A model generated the notes under the pieces. It did no database searches. It saw only the letters and a program-made list of their open reading frames with translations, and was not told the origin of the DNA. DNA of 64,000 bases from an uncultured Eubacteriales bacterium (GTDB taxonomy: Bacteria > Bacillota > Clostridia > Saccharofermentanales > Saccharofermentanaceae), in NCBI GenBank assembly GCA_900314745.1, contig OMWK01000004.1, positions 1 to 64,000 on the forward strand. Reading direction: 5' to 3'. Both the position numbers and the translations under genes were made by a program. Shown here one piece after another: positions 1 to 8,676 of the stretch; the stretch's first letter is position 1; each line of letters begins with the position of its first letter.

Positions 1-99
1 ACAAGATTTTTTGAAGAGGATTTAATATATCAGGCTCAATTGATTCAGTTAAGAAGAGATTATGAAGCCGGTATACTTCCCGAAGATGATCAGGAGTGA
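1..99 (+). CDS. C-terminal end of an unidentified protein (partial)
   Basis: Frame 1 is open from the first base and ends at a TGA at 97-99, giving 32 residues that finish in an acidic tail (GILPEDDQE). The start lies outside the window. The fragment is charged and probably helical and carries no motif I can name. The next gene lies on the opposite strand, so this gene ends convergently with the flavodoxin remnant. Function unknown. Confidence 0.5.
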   Translation, partial: TRFFEEDLIYQAQLIQLRRDYEAGILPEDDQE

Positions 100-168
100 T
101 TGCGGGTTCACATCATATACTTTAGCGACAAGTTCTATTCAGCTGGAATGTATAAAATCTTATATAGA

Positions 169-533
169 TTAATTCTGATTGTTGGACTGAATGATTTCCG
201 CAAGGCTGATTTCCGGATGGCGGTAGCGGGCGTTGGGATTCTTTTCCTGAATAACCGCGTAGCCGATCGCCTTCTGCGGGCAGCGCATCCGCCATGGTGC
301 ATGCCGTAAGTCATGACGATGTAGAAATACTCTGTTTCAAACTCTGATGTCAGGATGAAGTCTTTGACAAGGCTGGGCAGATCGAATTCATAAAGCGGGC
401 AGACAATACCGATCCTGTCTGCTGTATACTTCCTGCTCTCCTTTTTCATTTCCCGGGGAATGCTGTAAAGCTCTTTATCAAAATGTTTCGCGGCATACAG
501 GCTGTTGCCGGTTCCTGTGAAATAGAAAATCAT
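169..533 (-). pseudogene. EFR1-type flavodoxin/ferredoxin protein, internally deleted
   Basis: The start at 533 opens a flavodoxin-like domain with the FMN-loop style motif FTGTGNS near the N-terminus, readable to about residue 80 (YGMHHGG). The frame then becomes nonsense. In another frame of the same strand, starting near 295, a sequence typical of the end of EFR1-family proteins appears (CPQKAIGYAV, then NARYRHPEISLAEII) and ends at TAA 169-171. The intact family has a flavodoxin domain, two 4Fe-4S clusters and this tail, about 250 residues. Here the middle, including most cluster cysteines, is missing and the two ends are joined out of frame. It cannot make a working electron carrier. Confidence 0.75.
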
Positions 534-556
534 ATCTCCTCGTCAGTCTTATCTGC

Positions 557-1714
557 TCATCTGCATTCAAGAATGATCTCTTTGATTTCTTCCCGTGACA
601 GCTGACGGGCATTGGTTGTGGTGACATTGCATGTCGCCGCAACCGCGGAAGCTGTTTCTTCAGTCACTTCGATTCCTGCTTCAGAGAATGTCATCGGCAG
701 TTCAAGACATTTTATAAATTCACGCAGTTTCGCAATGCCTTCCTTCGCGGTTTCAAGCTGTGTTTTTCCTTCCGGATCAACTTCCATGACATTGACCGCA
801 AAGCGGGCAAACATTTCAGAACCAGCTTCAACAATATGGTCATAATAGACCGGCTGCAGGATTGCCAGCTGGCGTCCGTGCGCCGCATGGGTATAAGCTG
901 CCAGCATGTTTTCAATGCCATGGGCCTGGAAATCGCCGGGCTTGCCTGTATAGAAGCTGAACGACTGGATCAGGGAGGAATCCCACATCAGATTGGAGCG
1001 GATCTCCATATTGTCAGGGTCTTTCATTAATGCTTTTCCGTTGCGGATGATATTCTTCATCAGGGATTCATTGATCTCATCCCAGACGTTTGTTCCCTGG
1101 CCGAAAAAGGTTTCCATGCAGTGGCTCAATGAGTCAAATACACCCGGTGTAAAGGTGTGAAGCGGAACTGACATCACATAGGCAGGATCCTCAATGACAA
1201 AGTCTGCGTACGGACCGACGAATGTTTTCTTTTCATGTGTCTTTTCGTTTGTACACGCTCCGAGATGGTCCATCTCAGCGCCGGCGCCGGAAATTGTCAG
1301 AACAACTGCATATTTTCCCATCTTTTCTGGAATATTGTGTCTGATCATCTCTTCGTCCCAGATATCTCCCTCAATCTCTGCGCCGGCAGCCATGATCTTG
1401 GTGCTGTCAACAACTGATCCGCCGCCAAGGGCAATCATGAGGTCAATGTTTTCTTTTTTATACATTGCGATTCCTTCCAGAATCTTTTCATAGGAAGGAC
1501 TGGAAGCGACTCCGCCGAATTCAAACACAGTCTTGCCGCATTCTTCCAGGGTTTTTCTGACTTCATCCAAGATACCGTTCCTTTTGACGGAACCGCCGCC
1601 GTAAACGATCATGATATTCTTCCCGTATTTTTCCATTTCCTTAGAAAGGTATTTCTTTACACCGCCTTCCTCGAAATAGACTTTGACAGGCATGTGATAA
1701 ATAAAATTCTGCAT
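557..1714 (-). CDS. Iron-containing alcohol dehydrogenase, butanol dehydrogenase (BDH) type
   Basis: This 385-residue protein has the full length and layout of group III iron-dependent alcohol dehydrogenases of the YqhD/BdhA type. An N-terminal Rossmann-like part carries GGGSV twice, the second followed by Asp (residues 97-103), and a helical C-terminal part carries the metal ligands: by position D194, H198, H265 and H279. The family reduces aldehydes such as butyraldehyde to alcohols in the cytoplasm with NAD(P)H; the exact substrate cannot be read. A well-placed ribosome site (AGGAGG) precedes the start. The LysR-type gene lies immediately upstream on the same strand and may control it, but that regulator appears damaged. 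Confidence 0.9.
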   Translation of the reverse strand: MQNFIYHMPVKVYFEEGGVKKYLSKEMEKYGKNIMIVYGGGSVKRNGILDEVRKTLEECGKTVFEFGGVASSPSYEKILEGIAMYKKENIDLMIALGGGSVVDSTKIMAAGAEIEGDIWDEEMIRHNIPEKMGKYAVVLTISGAGAEMDHLGACTNEKTHEKKTFVGPYADFVIEDPAYVMSVPLHTFTPGVFDSLSHCMETFFGQGTNVWDEINESLMKNIIRNGKALMKDPDNMEIRSNLMWDSSLIQSFSFYTGKPGDFQAHGIENMLAAYTHAAHGRQLAILQPVYYDHIVEAGSEMFARFAVNVMEVDPEGKTQLETAKEGIAKLREFIKCLELPMTFSEAGIEVTEETASAVAATCNVTTTNARQLSREEIKEIILECR

Positions 1715-1781
1715 CGCTGTTCCTCCTTTTTCAGTTACAGTATGCAGAATGTTTTGTGAAATGTGAAATGCCTATATCAAA

Positions 1782-2555
1782 TTACCTGTCATTCAGATTG
1801 CGAATTCCGAAGCAGGAAAGAAATTCATGCATTGCCGGACTGTATACCGCCCTTTTTTTCCAGATCAGGGACGCGGAAGACGTCTTCAGCGGTGAAAACG
1901 GGACAAAGACAAGGTTGTCTCCGGTATATTTTCTGGTTTCTAGGCAGATCGTCACCCAGTCACTGAGTTCAGTCAGGATCATGGCGTTTCTGAATAATGT
2001 ATAAGTGGCAGTCACATACTCTTTTGCCGCAAGCCTGTGATTTCTGTTCACAAGGATGCCCCATTGTTCAGAAGTATTCAGACTGAAGACCTCATATTTC
2101 ATAGTATTGACGGACTGGACAATATACCCGATGTCTGCCGTCCCTTTATCGATTGCGGCGCAGATCTCCTCCGCGTTTCCGGAGTGGATATGAAACTGTA
2201 CTTTCGGATGATTCAGATGAAAGTCCCGGATTTTTCCAGCCACAAGATCGAACGACTCAATTTCGCCGCAGGCAATATAAATTTCTCCTTCCAGTTCACT
2301 CTGTCCCGTATGATCTGCCCTGGCCCTGTTATACAGTTTCAGAATGTCCTCGGCAGTTTCCCGGAAGAGTACCCCTTCTTCTGTCAGGATGACTTTTTTA
2401 TTCGTCCGGACAAACAGTTTCCGGTCGAGTTCTTCCTCCAGTTCCATCAGCTGCCTTGAGATTGTCGGCTGTGAGACATGCAGAAGTTCAGCGGCATGGG
2501 ATATGTTTTCCTCATCCGCAACTGTGAGAAAATACTCCAACACTCTCAGATCCAT
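1782..2555 (-). CDS. LysR-family regulator with a shortened effector domain
   Basis: Residues 1-60 form a clear LysR winged-helix domain (HVSQPTISRQL is the recognition region). I chose the ATG at 2555 because AGGAGG lies 8 bases before it; a longer reading from 2627 adds a non-LysR leader. The protein is 257 residues, whereas the family is usually about 290-300. The effector domain reads normally to about residue 181 and then jumps to ATYTLFRNAMIL, a segment that relatives carry some 35 residues later. I infer an in-frame internal deletion near position 2010. The DNA-binding part is intact, but ligand sensing is probably lost. Its likely target is the downstream alcohol dehydrogenase gene. 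Confidence 0.8.
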   Translation of the reverse strand: MDLRVLEYFLTVADEENISHAAELLHVSQPTISRQLMELEEELDRKLFVRTNKKVILTEEGVLFRETAEDILKLYNRARADHTGQSELEGEIYIACGEIESFDLVAGKIRDFHLNHPKVQFHIHSGNAEEICAAIDKGTADIGYIVQSVNTMKYEVFSLNTSEQWGILVNRNHRLAAKEYVTATYTLFRNAMILTELSDWVTICLETRKYTGDNLVFVPFSPLKTSSASLIWKKRAVYSPAMHEFLSCFGIRNLNDR

Positions 2556-2619
2556 AGGTTCGTCCTCCTGCGTGCATAGATACGTCAGCGTACATATTGT
2601 GACATTGAATCCAAAACAA

Positions 2620-3612
2620 TCACCCATCGATCACAGGCAACACTTTCTCTTCTATAAAGTCTACCCTATCGAAGATTCTTGGCTTGAATGTTCCGGTTAT
2701 ACCAACAGATATCTTCTTTTCCATGTTGACATAGATTATATTGCCACTATCACCGATTGCAGCATAAACATCTTTATCATAATAGGGTTTATACCATAAG
2801 TATCCGTAATTCATATAACCAAATCGCTCACCAAGCTTAAGATGTGGTGCTATCATGTCACTCAAGTATTCTTCGGAGATTATCCTTGTTCCATCATACT
2901 GGCCATAATTTGATACCAAAGCACCAATCACAGCCATATCTTTTGCCGACATACATAATCCCCAACCCGCTGTAACGCTCCCCTGAGGGTCACTGTACCA
3001 TTCATATTTCCTTGGATTCTTGTTCATGAAGAAATCAAACTGATCTTCCTTGGAGCTGTTGCCGTGTGGTATCCGCTTCGGTAGTCCCAGCGGTTCAAAC
3101 AGATTCCTGTTGGCAAAATCTATACACTTCTCACCGGTTGCTCTCTCAATTATTCCTGCAAGAATCTGAATACCAAGTGTAGCATACCTGAACTCACCCG
3201 TGATTCCTCTACGGCCACCAAGGTAATCAAGTATCGCTATCGTAAAGTCTTGTGAAGTACACACCTTTTTCCAAGGTTCTGACTTACCTTTATACGGAGC
3301 AGTCATCGTAAGCAGATGTTTTATTGTCACATCATAGATGGTTTTCTCACCGCGCTTAACAGTATAATCCGGAAAGAAATCCATCACCTTCTGATCCACG
3401 CTATTGATGCAGCCCCTGTCTAATGCGATTCCTGCAAGCAATGCCATCACACCTTTGGTCACTGAATTGACATTCATCGCATCTTCGGTCTTAAATCCGT
3501 GCCAACAATCGTCATATACAGTCTCGCCGTCTTTAATCACATAAATCTGACAGATATTACTCTCATTTCCTGTGCTATCAGAAATGTAGCTGTGTAGTTG
3601 TTCTTTATTCAT
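2620..3612 (-). CDS. Serine hydrolase of the beta-lactamase / class C family
   Basis: The protein contains the SxxK catalytic motif of penicillin-recognising serine hydrolases as SVTK (Ser50 and Lys53 from the chosen start) and a C-terminal GDSGN segment in the place of the KTG/HSG motif. Length, about 330 residues, fits the family, which includes esterases, peptidases and beta-lactamase-like proteins. No signal peptide is visible, so it is probably cytoplasmic. I chose the ATG at 3612 because TGAGG lies about 9 bases upstream; ATGs at 3618 and 3651 are also in frame. The gene ends 64 bases before the LysR start on the same strand. Substrate unknown. Confidence 0.8.
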   Translation of the reverse strand: MNKEQLHSYISDSTGNESNICQIYVIKDGETVYDDCWHGFKTEDAMNVNSVTKGVMALLAGIALDRGCINSVDQKVMDFFPDYTVKRGEKTIYDVTIKHLLTMTAPYKGKSEPWKKVCTSQDFTIAILDYLGGRRGITGEFRYATLGIQILAGIIERATGEKCIDFANRNLFEPLGLPKRIPHGNSSKEDQFDFFMNKNPRKYEWYSDPQGSVTAGWGLCMSAKDMAVIGALVSNYGQYDGTRIISEEYLSDMIAPHLKLGERFGYMNYGYLWYKPYYDKDVYAAIGDSGNIIYVNMEKKISVGITGTFKPRIFDRVDFIEEKVLPVIDG

Positions 3613-3745
3613 AGTCATAAGCCTCATCTTAGGATAGATTCGGACGTCCAAATAGAAGGCTAATGTAATTAAAAATTGTTTTCAAGTACTATATTCAAAA
3701 GAAAGTATTTCATCCCCATGATTACATATCCTTCATCATTTCTCC

Positions 3746-3904
3746 ATGGTTTTGAAGATCCATTGGTCCCAAATAACGCAGGCGTCAATTTCTACCGGTT
3801 TTGGCGGTTGCAACTGTCAGTTGACAGATTTCCAAGGCGGCTTTATGGTGTGCAATCGCCGCTTCCTGTATCGTAACGGCATAAGGCAAGTGCACAATGT
3901 CTGA
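3746..3904 (+). CDS. Possible small ORF, 52 codons, unidentified
   Basis: An open frame from an ATG at 3746 to a TGA at 3902 encodes 52 residues with a cysteine-containing segment (GGCNCQLTDFQGGFMVCN). It lies in the gap between the serine hydrolase and the XRE regulator and ends 26 bases before the latter's start. No convincing ribosome site was seen. It may be a remnant of a longer gene or a chance frame; the residue pattern is more protein-like than the alternative frame from 3676. Confidence 0.2.
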   Translation: MVLKIHWSQITQASISTGFGGCNCQLTDFQGGFMVCNRRFLYRNGIRQVHNV

Positions 3905-3930
3905 TAGAATTATAGGAAGAGGTGAACATT

Positions 3931-4902
3931 ATGATCCTGGCAGATAAGATAATTAATGAACGTAAGAAACTAGGTTGGTCACAAGAGGAACTGGCTGATA
4001 AGCTCAGCGTATCCAGACAGTCCGTAAGCAAGTGGGAAGGCGCTCAGTCTGTCCCCGATCTTCAGAGGATCCTTGAGATGAGCAAGATATTCGGAGTAAG
4101 TACCGATTATCTTCTTAAAGACGATATAGAAGAGGTCATTCCGTCTGAGAAAGCAGAATCCGATACTTCCCTGAGGAAGCTTTCTTTGGAGGAAGCCAAT
4201 ACTTATCTTGATACCGTTAATAAAAGCTCGGGCAAGATAGCTTTGGGGGCTGCCATATGCACGAGCTGCGCTGTACCTTTACTGCTTCTCGAAAGCGCAT
4301 ATAAGGCAGGTGCCGGCATCTCCGAAGGCGTCAGTGGAGGCATAGGAGCAGTACTCCTCCTCATATTCGTAGCGATCTCGCTGGTATTCATAATCCCCGC
4401 AGCCATGGCTCTGAGCAAGTGGGAATGGCTCGAGAAGGAGTCTTTCGAGACGGAATACGGTGTGGACGGTGCCGTAAGATCCAAGCTGGAGAAGTTCGAT
4501 CCCCGCTTCGTTCGCGGTATCACAACGGGTGTGGTAACCATTCTTCTCGGCGTGATCATTCTCGTAGCTGTAAGCTTCCTCTATGAGAACAACGAATCAC
4601 TCATCATTGCTGCTGCAGCAGGTCTCCTGCTCTTTATCTCCGCAGGAGTGAACACGATAATCAGAGTCGGCATGATAAAGGACAGCTATAACAAAGTCTT
4701 ACAAGAAGAGGATTACTCGAGAGACAAGAAAGAAAACAAGGTCATGAATGCCATCGCTCCCGCATACTGGCTCCTTGTAACGGCAGGTTATCTCACATGG
4801 AGCTTCGTATCAAAAGACTGGGGATTCACCTGGATCGTATGGCCTATCGCAGGAATAATCTACGGTGCGATCGCGGCCGTCGCAGAACAGGTAACGAAGT
4901 AG
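3931..4902 (+). CDS. XRE-family regulator with C-terminal membrane domain
   Basis: Residues 1-60 are a Cro/CI-type helix-turn-helix (WSQEELADKLSVSRQSVSKWE is the core). A linker follows, then about five hydrophobic segments from residue 100 to the end (323 residues). Such membrane-bound XRE regulators are common in Clostridia and are thought to link DNA binding to envelope signals. I chose the ATG at 3931 because GGAAGAGG lies 8 bases upstream; a GTG at 3922 falls inside that ribosome site. Target genes are unknown. It converges with the PEBP-like membrane gene through a shared terminator. Confidence 0.85.
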   Translation: MILADKIINERKKLGWSQEELADKLSVSRQSVSKWEGAQSVPDLQRILEMSKIFGVSTDYLLKDDIEEVIPSEKAESDTSLRKLSLEEANTYLDTVNKSSGKIALGAAICTSCAVPLLLLESAYKAGAGISEGVSGGIGAVLLLIFVAISLVFIIPAAMALSKWEWLEKESFETEYGVDGAVRSKLEKFDPRFVRGITTGVVTILLGVIILVAVSFLYENNESLIIAAAAGLLLFISAGVNTIIRVGMIKDSYNKVLQEEDYSRDKKENKVMNAIAPAYWLLVTAGYLTWSFVSKDWGFTWIVWPIAGIIYGAIAAVAEQVTK

Positions 4903-4915
4903 CACTTAAAGAAAC

Positions 4916-4941
4916 GGCCGGACTTTTATGTCTGGCCATTT
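4916..4941. terminator. Terminator between convergent genes
   Basis: GGCCGGAC (4916-4923) pairs with GTCTGGCC (4930-4937) around a T-rich loop. It sits between the ends of the convergent genes at 4902 and 4948, and could serve both strands. Confidence 0.6.
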
Positions 4942-4947
4942 CCAATA

Positions 4948-6105
4948 TCACTTCCGGTAGGTGCCTGTAATATACCCGTATGCGAGTACATTACCATACA
5001 GTTCGGGAGAAGATGATCCATCGATCACGTTGAGAATATCGTAGTAATACAGGTCTCCAGATAAAGAAGAATCGCCCGGTGTAAGATCAATGGTTCTTCC
5101 GGGTTCGCCTTGAAGAGCATAGACATATAAAGTAAGATTATGTCTGCCTTCGCCGGGTTGAAGATCCGGACCCGAATATTCACCGGTCCCGCTTCCTTCA
5201 GGAACTGATGTGTCACCGACGTGCGAAGCATACCACAAAAGTCTGTTGTCACTGCTCTCATCAACCATATAGATGACATAGAATTCTGCTCCGTCAACAG
5301 GTTCAAAAGTAAGTTCCGGAGACGCGTTACCAATCTCACTATTCCAGACTCCGTCTGTAAGGCTGTCAGACGTAACTTCCATAGAAGCCCCGCTTAAGAA
5401 ATCTTCATACGTCTTCTCATATCGTCCATATTTGCTCTTGTAAATATAGGAAGTCATGGTGTTTGCCTGGACTACACCGAACGCTCCTATGCCTGACAGG
5501 ATCGCAAGAAGGAGGATGGAAGACATGAGGCTCATCCTGACTTTACGCCCGTCATTAAGATCGACATTATCGATATACTTCTTCGTATTTCTCTGTGTAA
5601 GGAAGATTAAGGCGGGGATCAGAAAGATAACCGCATGGAAGATAAGAAGCATCACAAATAATACGCTTGAACCTTCCAGTTGATACCTGCTCCATTTATG
5701 CAGATACCAGATATCACCTGAGATATCAGCAATGAAGAATATGATGCATAGAACCAATGCTCGCTTACTGTCTTCGCTGTAGTTATTGGTAACGGGATCT
5801 CCTGTTCTGCTCAATCTCTCAAGAATACCGCTGCATTCCGCTTTTGTATCCGGAACAACGAATCCGTTGCGACTTAATCTTCCAAGATAGATCTTCGCAT
5901 CTGTAAACAGATAAGCGAACAGTAACGTAAGGGGACCGCCGATCATGAGCCCCATGGTTGCCGTAATGATCAGCCAAAACGGTGCCCGGGTATCATCAAA
6001 GAGAAGAAAACAGACCAGACCAAATGCAAAGAATGCAGCCGCAATGATCATCAAGCATAAAAGCGTCTTACAGCTGCGGCGGTCATATCTCAACTTTGTT
6101 CCCAT
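4948..6105 (-). CDS. Polytopic membrane protein with a C-terminal PEBP-like domain
   Basis: The first ~220 residues hold about five transmembrane segments. The remaining ~165 residues look extracellular and resemble the phosphatidylethanolamine-binding protein (YbhB/YbcL, Raf-kinase-inhibitor-like) fold: SPELTFEPVDGAEFYVIYMV matches the family's opening strand, and later segments (LLWYASHV, then LTLYVYAL) follow in the usual order. Free-standing PEBP proteins are soluble; here the domain seems tethered to the membrane. AGGAGG lies 8 bases before the start. Ligand and role are unknown. The PEBP call is by eye and needs a profile search; the membrane topology is clear. Confidence 0.65.
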   Translation of the reverse strand: MGTKLRYDRRSCKTLLCLMIIAAAFFAFGLVCFLLFDDTRAPFWLIITATMGLMIGGPLTLLFAYLFTDAKIYLGRLSRNGFVVPDTKAECSGILERLSRTGDPVTNNYSEDSKRALVLCIIFFIADISGDIWYLHKWSRYQLEGSSVLFVMLLIFHAVIFLIPALIFLTQRNTKKYIDNVDLNDGRKVRMSLMSSILLLAILSGIGAFGVVQANTMTSYIYKSKYGRYEKTYEDFLSGASMEVTSDSLTDGVWNSEIGNASPELTFEPVDGAEFYVIYMVDESSDNRLLWYASHVGDTSVPEGSGTGEYSGPDLQPGEGRHNLTLYVYALQGEPGRTIDLTPGDSSLSGDLYYYDILNVIDGSSSPELYGNVLAYGYITGTYRK

Positions 6106-6360
6106 CTGATGTTCCTCCTTACATTTCTCATTGTACTAGACGGTGAATTGTTTTTCAATATGAAATTATTGTTATTCGATATATTCTTTCTGGCAATGTG
6201 CTGCATGATAGAATATACCCATGGATAAGAATGCGCACAGCCCGAAGATCTACATCGCGCCTCTGGAAGGCATAACCGGCTACATATTCCGCAACGCATA
6301 TCACGATATCTACGGGTACGGCGGCAAGTATTACGCGCCCTTCATCTCGCCCTCGGAGAA

Positions 6361-6364
6361 CTGT
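6361..6364. repeat. Left copy of the 4-bp target duplication (CTGT)
   Basis: CTGT immediately before the left inverted repeat matches CTGT at 8677-8680 after the right one. Four-base duplications are typical of IS21-family insertion. Confidence 0.8.
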
Positions 6365-6377
6365 TGTTAGCGTCGGG
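6365..6377 (+). repeat. Left terminal inverted repeat of the IS21-type element
   Basis: TGTTAGCGTCGGG, perfectly matched by the complement at 8664-8676. It supplies the TAG that ends the truncated dus reading frame. Confidence 0.9.
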
Positions 6378-6464
6378 CATATTTAACCACTCCCGCGTCG
6401 GACAAAAATCGCCAATATCAGTCAGATAAAAATAACCAACACATCAGCTGATAATAGATTTTGT

Positions 6465-7250
6465 TTATTTGTTCTTTGCTGCCGCAGTGGTTATGGAGTA
6501 CGTCTCCAAGTTCTTTCCGCGATAGCTGTCGCCTTTAATCACGTAGACTACGGCATCGTCAAAGATCCTGTCTAAGGCACATCTTAAAGACTCGTCTTCA
6601 TTAAAGTATTCACACCACTGACTTGGCATAAGGTTGCTTGTAAATACCATGGAGTTTGGTCCTTCTTTACTGTATCGTCTGTCGACCATATCAAAGAACA
6701 GCCGTGTATTCTCCTTATTGAACACACAGCGACCTATCTCGTCGACAATCAGACAGGATGGCTTTACCAGTCCGTTGACCACTGATCCTTCTCGTCCGTA
6801 CTTAATGGCCTCCGTGAAGCGTTGGTTAAGTTCTGTGGCCTTAAGGAAATATGTCTTATATCCTTGTAAACAGCACTCTCTTCCATATGCCATTGCCAGA
6901 TGAGTCTTACCGACACCTTGCGGTCCAATGAATGCCAGATTCCTATTGGAATGAAGTGTCGCCAGGGTAGGAAGTGACTTGAGTTTATCGACATCCTTAC
7001 TCCTTATATACCCAAAATCGAATCCCTGAAAGGTCTTGGGTTCTTTAAGAGGAAGGCGGCTCATCTTGAGCAACGTACTGATAATCGACTCTTCCTTACG
7101 GTCTCTCAAGTGCTTTAATATCTCCGCGATTGCTGCAAGTTGTCTTGTGTCGTATTCCTTGTCTTTAATAAAGTTTGCAACATCCGTAGCATAGATATCT
7201 ATTTTGAGAGCCTTTGCAGACTGCTGGATCTCATCAAACGCATTATTCAT
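6465..7250 (-). CDS. istB: IS21 helper ATPase IstB
   Basis: A 261-residue AAA+ ATPase with Walker A GPQGVGKT (residues 109-116) and Walker B CLIVDEIG (Asp170-Glu171). In IS21 elements IstB binds target DNA as an oligomer and stimulates the IstA transposase. I chose the ATG at 7250, which overlaps the end of istA by 8 bases (ATGAATAA), the usual arrangement for translational coupling; an upstream in-frame start at 7283 would lie deep inside istA. Full length, no disruption. Confidence 0.93.
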   Translation of the reverse strand: MNNAFDEIQQSAKALKIDIYATDVANFIKDKEYDTRQLAAIAEILKHLRDRKEESIISTLLKMSRLPLKEPKTFQGFDFGYIRSKDVDKLKSLPTLATLHSNRNLAFIGPQGVGKTHLAMAYGRECCLQGYKTYFLKATELNQRFTEAIKYGREGSVVNGLVKPSCLIVDEIGRCVFNKENTRLFFDMVDRRYSKEGPNSMVFTSNLMPSQWCEYFNEDESLRCALDRIFDDAVVYVIKGDSYRGKNLETYSITTAAAKNK

Positions 7251-8550
7251 CTTCAAGACCCTCCTCGAAGTTAAAGCGTTCAAAGCCTGTCCGCGATTCA
7301 GGGATTCTTATCTGATAGATCTTTTCCTTGACCGGTACTGTCGGAAGTTCTTCCGGCTGTTCCAAAGAATACTGATCGTCACAGAAACTATCCTTTCTGC
7401 CCCAGGTAACATCGTGCTCCGTTAAGAGCTGTTCCATATCGTCACTGTAGATGTATATCTTGTATTCATTCCGCCTTATACGACATTCCTTATGGCTATA
7501 CCAATACGGAACTCCGAACCGTCTGCCTTCGTAATTAACGAATCCATCGAATGTTATCTTACGCTTCGGGCACAGATAGACCAGGATATCCTCATCTTGT
7601 CGCAGCACCGATACCTTACATTCGCATTTGGATGCATGCAGATCGTTGGGCACATCGCCGATCGCTCTGCTGTATTCTCCGTTCTTCTTATCGCACCACT
7701 TTAACGCCTCGTAGTTCAGTTCCGTTATATTGCTAAAGGTTCGATATGCAAGGAAGTTGGTCTTTACGAATCGGACGAGCCTTTCAACCTTGCCTTTAGT
7801 AAACGGATGTCTGGGCTTACAGAGTTTGGTCTTAAATCCTACAGCATCCATAAACACTTCATAGTCCTTCTGCCATATGGGATGCCGGTCTTCGTCTCTT
7901 CCGATAACAACACTCTTCATGTTGTCCGTAAGGACATATTCCGGTACGCCCATATACTCAAAGCCATGCAGCATACCGATAAACAGACTTTCCTGTCGGG
8001 CGTTGGGAAAGAATTCTATAAACCTCTTACCGCAGTGGTGACAGACCATAGCAAAGCATGCAGCACGGTATTCACCTCCGGATCCGTTATCGACATTAAC
8101 GAATCCCCAGTCCATCTGATATGCTTCACCGGGGTTCGTCTTATATCTTCGTCCGCGATTGCCTTGGCTTGATACGATCTGACGTTTAGGTGGCAGGAGA
8201 TGTTTGTGGGACGAGATATACTCCTTTAATGTCGTTAGGCCGCCGGTATATCCTTCACCCTTGATGTAATCGTAGAGAACATTAGAGTTAGAAACTCCCT
8301 TACTAAGAAACGTATTGATCGTTTCTTCATAACCTGTCAAAACTGTCTTCTTAGCCTTGAGACCTTTCCTGCCGTGTTCTTTGAATACAAATTCTTGACT
8401 CTTCAGTCTTCTTAGTTTAGCCCTGGATATTCCTGTTCGCCGTTCCAATTCAGCAAGGTTAATTTCCTTAAGATCAAAGGTGTCTCCTTGCTCCTTCTTC
8501 ATTTCATCTAGGGCCTGTGTTATAGTTCTTTTTAAGTCATTATGTGTCAT
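7243..8550 (-). CDS. istA: IS21 transposase IstA
   Basis: A 435-residue DDE transposase. The N-terminal ~60 residues hold a helix-turn-helix (RRTGISRAKLRRLKS). The catalytic core shows Asp in YQMDWG (D147), Asp in LTDNMKS (D209) and Glu in KGKVE (E256), with the spacing and context of the IS21 family. The C-terminal part is the usual beta-rich domain. istB overlaps its 3' end. The gene appears complete, so the element could be self-mobile. A TAAGG-like ribosome site precedes the start weakly. Confidence 0.93.
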   Translation of the reverse strand: MTHNDLKRTITQALDEMKKEQGDTFDLKEINLAELERRTGISRAKLRRLKSQEFVFKEHGRKGLKAKKTVLTGYEETINTFLSKGVSNSNVLYDYIKGEGYTGGLTTLKEYISSHKHLLPPKRQIVSSQGNRGRRYKTNPGEAYQMDWGFVNVDNGSGGEYRAACFAMVCHHCGKRFIEFFPNARQESLFIGMLHGFEYMGVPEYVLTDNMKSVVIGRDEDRHPIWQKDYEVFMDAVGFKTKLCKPRHPFTKGKVERLVRFVKTNFLAYRTFSNITELNYEALKWCDKKNGEYSRAIGDVPNDLHASKCECKVSVLRQDEDILVYLCPKRKITFDGFVNYEGRRFGVPYWYSHKECRIRRNEYKIYIYSDDMEQLLTEHDVTWGRKDSFCDDQYSLEQPEELPTVPVKEKIYQIRIPESRTGFERFNFEEGLEDE

Positions 8551-8663
8551 ATTCCTCCTAACTGATGTGTTGGTAAAATCAGTATAAAAGAATATGTGCG
8601 TAATGGCTTTTTATCTTTGTCTTTTTGTGGCTATTTTAATCCGTCTCTTAGTGGCGATTTTCA

Positions 8664-8676
8664 CCCGACGCTAACA
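8664..8676 (-). repeat. Right terminal inverted repeat of the IS21-type element
   Basis: CCCGACGCTAACA, the exact complement of the left end. It is followed by the second CTGT target copy at 8677-8680. Confidence 0.9.

Larger units (their letters stand above)
6365..8676. mobile_element. IS21-family insertion sequence (2312 bp)
   Basis: The element is bounded by 13-bp inverted repeats, TGTTAGCGTCGGG at 6365-6377 and its complement at 8664-8676, flanked by a CTGT duplication. It begins with TG and ends with CA as expected of the family. Further in, both ends hold a copy of AAAATCGCCA as a subterminal repeat. It carries istA and istB, overlapping, both on the minus strand, both intact. Nothing suggests decay, and the insertion is clean, so it is probably recent and possibly still mobile. 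Confidence 0.93.

Noticed and set aside
3676..3876. A 66-codon frame before the XRE gene
   Set aside because: No ribosome site and no protein-like pattern; the overlapping frame from 3746 looks slightly better but is also uncertain.
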